Assembly (NCBI RefSeq): GCF_004137765.1
Contig: NZ_NOIS01000004.1
Span: 358,466 to 422,465 of the forward strand
Length of the DNA stretch: 64,000 nt
Source of the DNA: Rothia uropygialis
GTDB taxonomy: Bacteria; Actinomycetota; Actinomycetes; Actinomycetales; Micrococcaceae
Reading direction: 5' to 3'
Part shown: piece after piece, positions 41,149-48,728 of the stretch
Layout of the letters: each line of letters starts with the position of its first letter
Position numbering within the stretch: position 1 is the first letter of the stretch
Made by a program: the position numbers and the translations under genes
Notes under the pieces: generated by a model
The model's database searches: none
What the model saw: only the letters and a program-made list of their open reading frames with translations
What the model was told of the DNA's origin: nothing

Positions 41149-42672
41149 ATGAGTACCACTGATTATGTGATCGTTGGCGCCGGATCGGCCGGCAACGTTC
41201 TGGCCCGCCGGCTTCTCGACGCCGGTCATTCCGTGACTCTTCTCGAGGCCGGAGGCGAAGAGACCAACCCTGATATTAGGCACCTCTACGACCTGGGGAA
41301 GATATGGCACAGCCCCCAGGACTGGGACTACTTCACGGTCCCCCAGGAAGGTTGCTCGGGACGCCGAATACATTTACCGCGCGGCAAGGTCATGGGCGGT
41401 TCGCACGCATTGAATGCCTGCATCTGGGTCAGAGGAGCCAGGCAGGACTACGACACGTGGGCCTACCTGGGATGTCCCGGGTGGACATGGGACGATGTCC
41501 TGCCGTATTTCATCAAGATCGAGAACTTCGACGGCGCAGCCTCGGACCTCCATGGGACGGACGGCCCCTTGGACGTTCGGACGGAGTTCGAGCGGAACCC
41601 TATCCAGGAGTCCATGGTCGACGCCGCCCAAGAGGCAGGTTTCCCGTTGAACCCGGATTACAACTCCGGTGACCCTGAGGGCGTTTCCCGCATGCAGCTC
41701 AACGTCCGGGACGGGGAGCGCTACAACACGTGGCAGGCATACCTCGAGCCCGTGGCTTCCCACGAATCGCTGACTCTGATCACCGGTGCCCGTGTTCGAA
41801 GGGTTCTCTTCGAGGGAACGCGGGCGGTCGGGGTCGAGTACGACCAGGGTGGGGCCACACAGGAAGTTCACGGCGGCACGGTCATACTGTGCACGGGAGC
41901 CTTGGGAAGCCCCGAAGTCCTCCTGCGCTCGGGCGTGGGGCCGCGGGAAGAGCTCGAAGACCTGGGGGTCGACGTCGTCACTGATGTTCCCGGGGTCGGG
42001 AAGAACCTTCAGGACCATTTGTTGTCCCCCGTAATTTTCACGACGGAAGACTCGCACCCCGTCCCGGACCCGAATGTGGCTCCGGCAGAGGTTCACCTGT
42101 TCGCCAAGTCTCGCCCGGATTTGGCGGTTCCGGACACGCAACCGATCTTCTTCTCGGTTCCCATGTATTCGGAGGGGTACAGCAAGGGCACGATGAACGG
42201 GCCGGAGAAGGCGTTCAGCCTGCTGGGCGGACTCGTGCGGCCCGTCAGCCGAGGGTCTGTGACCCTGACCGGCTCGGGCCTCGATGACCCGGTCGAAGTA
42301 GATCTGGGCGCGCTGAGTCAGAAGACCGACGTCGATGCCCTTGTCGCATCGGTACGCCACTGCCGGGAGATCGGGCGGCAACCGGCTCTCGCGGACGCGT
42401 GGGGCGCTCAAGAAATATGGCCGGGTCCCGATGTCGCCGACGAAGACCTCGAGGAATATGTTCGCGACTCGGTCGTGACGTACCACCACCAGGTGGGAAC
42501 CTGCGCCATGGGCAACGGCAAGGGCGCGGTCGTGGACCCCGATCGTCTGGCGGTCAAGGGCACGGAGGGTCTGCACGTCGTGGACGCTTCGGTGATGCCG
42601 TTGATTCCTACGGGCAACACCAACGCTCCGACCATCATGGTCGCCGAGCGGGCCGCGGAGAGCCTCATCTAG
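41149..42672 (+). CDS. GMC family FAD oxidoreductase (choline/alcohol dehydrogenase-like)
   Basis: The 507-residue protein starts 8 bp after the aldehyde dehydrogenase with TTAGGAG upstream. It has VIVGAGSAGNVLARRL (FAD fold), LEAGG, the GMC signature PRGKVMGGSHALNACIWVRG, GALGSPEVLLRSGVGP, the active-site His447 in YHHQVGTCAMG and Asn492 in TGNTNAPTIM. It oxidises a primary alcohol to the aldehyde. The BetA/BetB-like gene pairing suggests choline or a related amino alcohol, but an aliphatic or polyether alcohol fits equally. A very long hairpin follows the stop. Confidence 0.92.
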   Translation: MSTTDYVIVGAGSAGNVLARRLLDAGHSVTLLEAGGEETNPDIRHLYDLGKIWHSPQDWDYFTVPQEGCSGRRIHLPRGKVMGGSHALNACIWVRGARQDYDTWAYLGCPGWTWDDVLPYFIKIENFDGAASDLHGTDGPLDVRTEFERNPIQESMVDAAQEAGFPLNPDYNSGDPEGVSRMQLNVRDGERYNTWQAYLEPVASHESLTLITGARVRRVLFEGTRAVGVEYDQGGATQEVHGGTVILCTGALGSPEVLLRSGVGPREELEDLGVDVVTDVPGVGKNLQDHLLSPVIFTTEDSHPVPDPNVAPAEVHLFAKSRPDLAVPDTQPIFFSVPMYSEGYSKGTMNGPEKAFSLLGGLVRPVSRGSVTLTGSGLDDPVEVDLGALSQKTDVDALVASVRHCREIGRQPALADAWGAQEIWPGPDVADEDLEEYVRDSVVTYHHQVGTCAMGNGKGAVVDPDRLAVKGTEGLHVVDASVMPLIPTGNTNAPTIMVAERAAESLI

Positions 42673-42686
42673 CGCCGCACTTCGCT

Positions 42687-42747
42687 CGCCAGGTCGCCGA
42701 AAAGGCCCCATCAGAATACCCGATGGGGCCTTTTCGGCGACCTGGCG
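42687..42747. terminator. Very long bidirectional terminator hairpin (26-bp stem)
   Basis: The arms at 42687-42712 and 42722-42747 are perfectly complementary over 26 bp, with a 9-base loop. The run of four A's in one arm pairs with four T's in the other. It lies between convergent genes, 15 bp after the GMC stop and 23 bp before the next stop. Confidence 0.85.
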
Positions 42748-42770
42748 ATAGGGCTGGTGGGAGCCGCGCG

Positions 42771-44138
42771 CTAAATGCCTCGGCCGGGGGTGAGGATCCC
42801 ATTGGGATCGAGGGCCGCTTTGAGTGCCCGCTGCGCGCGGAGGGTCGGCTCGTCGAACTGGAGAGGAAGCTCGCGGTGCTTGATCGACCCGACACCGTGC
42901 TCTCCGGTGATCACGCCGCCCAGACTGATCGCGAGTTCCGTGATGCGGTCGACCACTTCTTCGGCGCGGGCTCGGTCCTCGGGCGTCTCATCGGATTCGA
43001 TGGCCGGGTGCAGGTTCCCGTCCCCCGCGTGGGCCAGGATACTGATTCCACGCCCGGATTCTTCCGCGATTGCCTCAACGCCTCGGATCATCTCGACCAG
43101 TTGGCCGACCGGGACGCCGACGTCGCAATGAACCGCGTATTTCCCCGCCATGAGCGCCCCGTTGGCCAGTCGTCTCGCCTCGAGCAAGTCATTGCCCTCC
43201 TGCACGTGCGTACGCGTTGCCCCCAGGCGTTCACAGGTTGCCGACAGAATTTCCGCGTCGCGCTGCGCCGTCGGCCCCACGGTCTGGCCTAGAAGCAACG
43301 CGGCCTCGGGCTGGGGGAGCCCACTCGGCTCGAATTCATCGATCAGGCGAGCGCAGACGGAATCAATCAGCTCGAGGACTTCCGGTCGCGGGTTGGTCGA
43401 GACGATCGAGGTGACGGCTCTGCCCGCCGACTCGATATCGTCAAAGCTCGCGAAGAACGTCCGCGGTGTCCCTTCTGGGACCGGTTTGAGGCGCACGGTG
43501 GCCCGCGTGATGACACCGAGGGTCCCTTCCGAGCCCACGAAAAGCGGTGTCATGTTGAGCCCTGTCGCATTCTTGATGGTCCGTGCACCGGTATGAATGA
43601 TGCTGCCGTCCGCCAGGACCACCTCGAGTGCCGCAACCGCCGCGGCAGTGGTTCCATGAGCAATGCACCTCAGCCCGCCCGCGTCGGTTGCAATGTTGCC
43701 GCCGACAGTGGACAAATGCACGCTTGCCGGATCCGGGGCGAAGAACAGGCCGTGCCGCCGAACTTCCTCGTCCAGCTTCGAGGTGATGACGCCGGGTTCG
43801 ACGTCGGCCAACCTGTTTTCGACGTCGATATCCAGAACCTGGTTCATTGCCTCGAGAGATATGACCAGCCCTTCCGGGTAGGAGACCGCCCCTCCTGAGA
43901 GGCCCGAGCCTGCGCCCCGCACGGAAACAGGAGTGCCTGTCTCGTTAGCCCATGCCAAGGCCGCGGAAACGTGTTCGGCGTTTCGTGCGAGAACAACGCC
44001 CAGCGGCGCGCCTTCCGGCACGGCGAGTGAACGGTCGTCCGAAAAGTCACGGAGGGTTGCCGGATCCGTGAGAAGCCGGCCGCCGAGGCGATCTTTCAAC
44101 GCGTCAATACTGGCCGCAGAGCCTGTTGGGGTCGTCAT
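42771..44138 (-). CDS. FAD-binding oxidase, glycolate/D-lactate dehydrogenase (GlcD-type)
   Basis: The protein is 455 residues from the ATG at 44138 with AGGAGAGGG upstream. It has the FAD-PCMH domain: VRGAGSGLSGGAVSYPEGLV (about 65-84), VEPGVITSKL, STVGGNIATDAGGLRCIAHG and FVGSEGTLGVITRATVRL. The C-terminal cap has LAHAGDGNLHP and TGEHGVGSIK, typical of GlcD/D-lactate/D-2-hydroxyacid dehydrogenases. It oxidises a D-2-hydroxy acid to the keto acid at the membrane periphery. It follows the short glutamate dehydrogenase by 66 bp on the same strand and may be cotranscribed. D-2-hydroxyglutarate to 2-oxoglutarate would fit that neighbour; this is inference. Confidence 0.9.
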   Translation of the reverse strand: MTTPTGSAASIDALKDRLGGRLLTDPATLRDFSDDRSLAVPEGAPLGVVLARNAEHVSAALAWANETGTPVSVRGAGSGLSGGAVSYPEGLVISLEAMNQVLDIDVENRLADVEPGVITSKLDEEVRRHGLFFAPDPASVHLSTVGGNIATDAGGLRCIAHGTTAAAVAALEVVLADGSIIHTGARTIKNATGLNMTPLFVGSEGTLGVITRATVRLKPVPEGTPRTFFASFDDIESAGRAVTSIVSTNPRPEVLELIDSVCARLIDEFEPSGLPQPEAALLLGQTVGPTAQRDAEILSATCERLGATRTHVQEGNDLLEARRLANGALMAGKYAVHCDVGVPVGQLVEMIRGVEAIAEESGRGISILAHAGDGNLHPAIESDETPEDRARAEEVVDRITELAISLGGVITGEHGVGSIKHRELPLQFDEPTLRAQRALKAALDPNGILTPGRGI

Positions 44139-44204
44139 TGTCCCTCTCCTGATTAATCGGCTTGCGGGGCACACCCTCATCGGGACGCCCCTCAAGGGTG
44201 CACT

Positions 44205-47200
44205 CTAGAACTCCCCCGTCGGGTGGAGCAGTGTTCGAACCGCGACCGAGAGCGTCGCCAAGTCGACCTGCTGGGAGCCTTCCGAGTAGCCCCGAATTTC
44301 CAGGTCCATCTCGTCGGTCAGCCTCGCGATGCTCGGAGCATAGGCCGGGTGGGCGTCTTCCCATTCGAGCAACGCCGAACGGGCTTCTTCGGGTCCTGTG
44401 ATCCCGGCGGTCCCGGGAAGGTCCTCGAGCACCCGCTTCGTGAACTCTTCGGTGGCCCGGTAAAGGTCTGAGCGCAACGATGCGCGGGCGATCGATTCCC
44501 ACCGGCCGACACGGGGCAGCTCTGTGACCGCCCTCAACAATTCGTGCACGGCATACCGGTCCATCACTGCAAAGTACACCAACGCCGCCTCACGAGGTTC
44601 GACGCCGGTTTCCTCCGCAACCAGCCCGACATCCAGGAGAGTCAGCGATTCCCAGAGCTGCGCCCAGGAACGTGCCAGCTCGTCGTTGAGGCCCCACTCC
44701 TCGGCTTGGTCGAAACGGCGGCGGATCGAGGCCTCGGACTTCTGCCCCACGAGCTCCAACACGTCGTCGCGGAGTGCGACGCCGGGGCGGAGTTCGTCGA
44801 TGACGGAAGCGATAACGTCGCGCCCCGCCCGCGTATCGTCGCCCTTCGCGACGAGCCCGTGGCGAATGACCCAGCGAACGGCCCTGTCCGTGAACCGCTG
44901 AATGTCCTGGATGACCGTCCGCCACGCCTCGGGGTCGGCGTCGGCCGGGATCTCCCGGTGGAGTCTGCGCAGTCTCCGCACGTCGAACAGTTCCCGGATC
45001 GCCAGGAAGGAGCGCGCGACGGTCACGACCGACGCACCGGTCTCTTCCATGACCCGGAAAGCGAAGACGATGCCCGCTGTATCCACGATCTCGTTGGCAA
45101 CGCGTGTACAGATGATCTCGCGGCGCAAAGGGTGCTCGCCGAAGTGCTGTCCGAACCGTTCCGTGACGGGTTCGGGGAAGTACTCGTGAAGGACTTTCTC
45201 GAGCCAGGGGTCGTCCCCGAAGCCGGCGTCCAGCAGGGCCTGTGTCAGTTCGATCTTGGAATAAGCGGTTAGGACGGACAGCTCGGGGCTCGTGAGCCTC
45301 TCATCGTTCTCACGGCGCTTCTCCAGCTCCTTGTCCGACGGCAGGAATTCGACGTCGCGGTTGAGGCCGGCGTGCTCCTGGAGGAAGTGGATGAATCTCG
45401 GCGCGCTGCTGTTGGTCGGTCGGGTTCCCAACCGTTCGGCATGGAGCAGCATGTTCTGGTCACGGTTGCTCCGCAGAACCATCTCGGAGACTTCGTCGAC
45501 CTGCTCTTCGATGAAACGGGCGCGTTCCTCACGGTTGATTTCTCCCCGCTCGACCAGTCGGTCGACCAGGATCTTGAGGTTGACTTCCCGGTCGGAGGTC
45601 TCGACCCCGGCAGAGTTGTCCACCGCGTCCGTGTTCACCAGGATCCCGTTCTTGGCAGCCTCGATGCGGGCGCGTTGGGTCAGACCGAGGTTTCCGCCTT
45701 CACCCACCACGCGGACACGAAGCTCTGAGGCATCGATCCGCAGAGGGTCGTTGTCCTTGTCTCCGGCGTCCTGGTGAGTTTCGGTGGATGCCTTGACGTA
45801 GGTTCCGGCCCCTCCCGTGTAGAGAAGGTCCACGGGCGCGCGAAGGATCGCGGAAACCAGTTCCGCCGGAGAGAGCCGCTTGATGTTTTCACCGAGCCCC
45901 AGCGCTTCGCGCGCCTGGGGCGTGATCGTGATGGACTTGTCGGTCCGTTTGTAGACTCCGCCTCCCTCGGAGATGAGAGACGTATCGTAATCCGTCCAGT
46001 ACGGCCTCGGAAGATCGAAAAGACGCTTTCGCTCCGCGAAGGACCGGGCAACATCCGGGTTGGGGTCGAGGAAGATGTGCCGGCTGTCGAAGGCGGCCAC
46101 GAGTTTGGTGTGTTCGGACAACAGCATTCCGTTGCCGAAGACGTCTCCGGCCATGCCTCCGATGCCGACAGCGGTGAAGTCCTCGGTCTGGCAGTCCACA
46201 CCCAACGAGGCGAAATGCCGCTTAACCGATTCCCAGGTGCCTTTGGCCGTGATGCCCATTTCCTTGTGATCGAATCCCACAGACCCGCCCGAGGCGAAGG
46301 CATCTCCCAGCCAGAAGCCGTTGTCCTGGGAGATCGAGTTGGCAAAATCGGAGAAGGTCGCGGTTCCCTTGTCCGCGGCGACCACGAGGTAATGGTCCGG
46401 CTCATCCAGCACGACCACACCCTCGGGTGAGACGACCTCGTGTTCTCCGTTGTCTCGGGTCACCAGATTGTCGGTCACGTCCAGCAACGACTGGATGAAC
46501 AGTCGATAGGATTCTTCGCCTTCTTTCTGGTAGCCATCGGGGTCTTCGTCGCGGCCCGGGGCGTTCTTGGGGAAGAATCCTCCCTTGGCACCGGTCGGGA
46601 TGATGACAGAATTCTTGGTCATCTGAGCCTTGACCAGGCCGAGAATCTCGGTGCGAAAGTCGTGCCGGCGATCGGACCAGCGCAGCCCACCTCGGGCAAC
46701 CTTCCCAAACCGGAGGTGAACGCCCTCGACCCGGGGCGCGTAGACCCAGATTTCGAAGGCAGGGCGAGGCAAGGGAGCTTCTTCGATTTCTCTCGGAAGG
46801 AGCTTGAGGGCGATGGACTCCTTACCCAGGTAAGCATTGGTGCGGACAGTCGCGGAGACGACCTCCGTCATCGTTCGGAGGAAACGGTCCTGTGTCAGGT
46901 CAGGGACGTCGTCGAGAGCATCGAAGATCCGCCCACGGATTTCTTCCTGCTTCTCGCGACGCCGGCCCGCGGCGGCGCCACTTTCCCACTTGGGGTCCAG
47001 TCCCACCTCGAACAGCTCGACCAACAGCTTGGTGACGTGGGCATTCGCGACCAAGGTATCCGACATGAAATCTCTGCTGTACCCGGCCCCAAGTTGCAGC
47101 AAGTAACGGCAGTAGGCCCGCAACACCGCAACGGTGCGCCAAGAAAGAGACTCGAACATGACCAATCGGTTGGCGGAACCGGCTTCGGCCCGACCCGCGA

Positions 47201-47597
47201 GCACTGCACAAAGGGCCTCTTCCAACAGAGGTAGCACTTCGTCAACGTTGACGGATTCGGGGAAGACGACTCCGAAGTCGTAGAGCGCAAAAAGAGCGCC
47301 ATCGGCGTTTCGGACATCGTAGGGGATCTGGTCCACCACGTGAAGCCCCAGGTTCTGCAAGATCGGCAGAAGATCCGAGAGGGCCCTGGGTTCACGAAGG
47401 TAGACGCGGAGCCGGACTTCCTTCTTCGAGATGGGGTTCTGGTTGTCGTTTTCTGAGGGGCGGAAGAGTCGAATCGCGGCGGGACGCTCGGGGCCGGCTT
47501 GCGCCAAATCCTGCAGTATCGAGGTGTCGGTGTGCTCCTCGGGAAGCTCGTACCGCACGCGTTCCACAGTTGTACCGGTTTTTTCCTGGTGAGCCAT
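44205..47597 (-). CDS. NAD-glutamate dehydrogenase paralog lacking the N-terminal domain
   Basis: The protein is 1130 residues from an ATG preceded by GGGGGAG. It aligns by eye through its whole length with residues from about 550 to the end of the 1667-residue paralog at 48729. It keeps the catalytic region (RGGLRWSDRRHDFRTE, IPTGAKGGFF with the presumed catalytic Lys), GDVFGNGML, VGEGGNLGLTQRARIEAA and TDAVDNSAGVETSDREVN. It lacks the N-terminal ACT-like regulatory half; only 280 bp separate its start from a divergent gene, so the missing part is not encoded nearby. It should deaminate glutamate to 2-oxoglutarate with NAD+, perhaps without allosteric control. No frameshift is seen, and it looks functional. 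Confidence 0.9.
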   Translation of the reverse strand: MAHQEKTGTTVERVRYELPEEHTDTSILQDLAQAGPERPAAIRLFRPSENDNQNPISKKEVRLRVYLREPRALSDLLPILQNLGLHVVDQIPYDVRNADGALFALYDFGVVFPESVNVDEVLPLLEEALCAVLAGRAEAGSANRLVMFESLSWRTVAVLRAYCRYLLQLGAGYSRDFMSDTLVANAHVTKLLVELFEVGLDPKWESGAAAGRRREKQEEIRGRIFDALDDVPDLTQDRFLRTMTEVVSATVRTNAYLGKESIALKLLPREIEEAPLPRPAFEIWVYAPRVEGVHLRFGKVARGGLRWSDRRHDFRTEILGLVKAQMTKNSVIIPTGAKGGFFPKNAPGRDEDPDGYQKEGEESYRLFIQSLLDVTDNLVTRDNGEHEVVSPEGVVVLDEPDHYLVVAADKGTATFSDFANSISQDNGFWLGDAFASGGSVGFDHKEMGITAKGTWESVKRHFASLGVDCQTEDFTAVGIGGMAGDVFGNGMLLSEHTKLVAAFDSRHIFLDPNPDVARSFAERKRLFDLPRPYWTDYDTSLISEGGGVYKRTDKSITITPQAREALGLGENIKRLSPAELVSAILRAPVDLLYTGGAGTYVKASTETHQDAGDKDNDPLRIDASELRVRVVGEGGNLGLTQRARIEAAKNGILVNTDAVDNSAGVETSDREVNLKILVDRLVERGEINREERARFIEEQVDEVSEMVLRSNRDQNMLLHAERLGTRPTNSSAPRFIHFLQEHAGLNRDVEFLPSDKELEKRRENDERLTSPELSVLTAYSKIELTQALLDAGFGDDPWLEKVLHEYFPEPVTERFGQHFGEHPLRREIICTRVANEIVDTAGIVFAFRVMEETGASVVTVARSFLAIRELFDVRRLRRLHREIPADADPEAWRTVIQDIQRFTDRAVRWVIRHGLVAKGDDTRAGRDVIASVIDELRPGVALRDDVLELVGQKSEASIRRRFDQAEEWGLNDELARSWAQLWESLTLLDVGLVAEETGVEPREAALVYFAVMDRYAVHELLRAVTELPRVGRWESIARASLRSDLYRATEEFTKRVLEDLPGTAGITGPEEARSALLEWEDAHPAYAPSIARLTDEMDLEIRGYSEGSQQVDLATLSVAVRTLLHPTGEF

Positions 47598-47645
47598 GCG
47601 ACTCCCCCTTCCCTACAGACATGAGTCACACAGGTGGCTCAAGTT

Positions 47646-47712
47646 ACGTTTTTCCAAGGCTAAGGCTCGGGCCCGTCATAAATGGAGCCAGGACCAAGAT
47701 GTGGAAAAACGT
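47646..47712. promoter_or_regulatory. Inverted repeat between short GDH and DUF202 genes
   Basis: ACGTTTTTCCA (47646-47656) and TGGAAAAACGT (47702-47712) are exact inverse copies 45 bp apart in the divergent spacer. They could be paired operators for the two directions, or a stem in the leader transcript. Confidence 0.5.
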
Positions 47713-47877
47713 TACGTGAGCAAGTGGCCCGCCGCATGGGCAATATCGTTGGTCACTTCGCCTTCTAAGAGGCCCCGCGCGTGGCCGGCCCGCGGTCCCT
47801 TTTCATGACGTCGCAAAACCGCCACCGTTGTCACACGGAGCAATATAGGGTTGTGGCTGAGTCGATCCGGAGGATGC

Positions 47878-48255
47878 ATGAGCGAAGAACGCACTGACCG
47901 AGACTGGATTTCCCGCACTGCCCTTCCCGGCGGCGAGGAACCGGACCCACGCTTCACCCTCGCCAACGAGCGCACCTTTCTCGCCTGGATCCGCACGTCC
48001 CTCGCCTTTCTCGCCGGGGGTATCGCCCTGGAGACCATCGGCGACGGAGTCTTCCCGGAGGGGGTCCACCGGGCACTGTCGGTTCTGGTCATCACGATCG
48101 CTTTCCTGATCAGCTTGGGCGCGGCGGTCCGCTGGTGGCGCATCGAGAACAATATGCGCAAGGGCCGGCCATTGAGCTTGCCCCTTATCGTCCCGTTGCT
48201 CAGCCTGGGCGGTGCCGTTGCGGCTTGCCTCATCTTCGGCATGATCCTCGGCTGA
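47878..48255 (+). CDS. YidH/DUF202 family membrane protein
   Basis: The protein is 125 residues from the ATG at 47878 with GGAGGA six bases upstream. The N-terminal LANERTFLAWIRTSLAFLAG is the DUF202 signature, and three hydrophobic spans follow. The family has no firm function in bacteria. The second DUF202 gene starts two bases after its stop, making a tightly coupled pair. The pair lies between two glutamate dehydrogenase paralogs in the opposite orientation. Confidence 0.9.
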   Translation: MSEERTDRDWISRTALPGGEEPDPRFTLANERTFLAWIRTSLAFLAGGIALETIGDGVFPEGVHRALSVLVITIAFLISLGAAVRWWRIENNMRKGRPLSLPLIVPLLSLGGAVAACLIFGMILG

Positions 48256-48257
48256 TC

Positions 48258-48599
48258 GTGCAGATCCACACCGATTCCGATTCGCCCGCCGATCCTGGTC
48301 TGCAGCCGGAGCGGACTGCGCTCGCTTGGGGCCGTACGCTCCTCGCTGTCGGCGTGGTCGGGGCCGGATTCCTGAGGTGGCTTCCCCACTTCGGGTGGTG
48401 GATGGTGCTTCTGACCCTTATGGCCTGGGTCGTTTCTCTGTCGATCTACGGGACCCAACGTCGCCGTTACCGGCGGCAGTCCCGGGGCGTCCGCCACGGT
48501 TCCTTGTCCGCCGACCCGGTCGCCGTACTTGGAACCGGGGCCGCGGTTGCGTGTCTGAGCGTGATCGGCATCGTGATCATCCTGGTGACCCGCGGCTAG
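48258..48599 (+). CDS. DUF202 family membrane protein (second of pair)
   Basis: The protein is 113 residues from a GTG at 48258, two bases after the first DUF202 stop. LQPERTALAWGRTLLAVGVV is a diverged DUF202 signature, followed by two more hydrophobic spans separated by a basic loop (RRRYRRQSRG). Two different small DUF202 proteins probably form a hetero-oligomer in the membrane. The coupling supports that; there is no direct evidence. Confidence 0.87.
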   Translation: MQIHTDSDSPADPGLQPERTALAWGRTLLAVGVVGAGFLRWLPHFGWWMVLLTLMAWVVSLSIYGTQRRRYRRQSRGVRHGSLSADPVAVLGTGAAVACLSVIGIVIILVTRG

Positions 48600-48675
48600 C
48601 TGCACCGGCGGCCCTCACCCGGGACCCACGGCGGTCGCTTCCGTCAACGCCGAGACCCGGCCTCTCCCCAACGCA

Positions 48676-48715
48676 CGACGCCGGGCCGGAACATTGGCAT
48701 TCCGGCCCGGCGTCG
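48676..48715. terminator. Bidirectional terminator between DUF202 pair and long GDH
   Basis: A perfect 16-bp GC-rich stem CGACGCCGGGCCGGAA / TTCCGGCCCGGCGTCG with an 8-base loop lies between the convergent genes. Confidence 0.8.
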
Positions 48716-48728
48716 AGCGTTGATTGCT

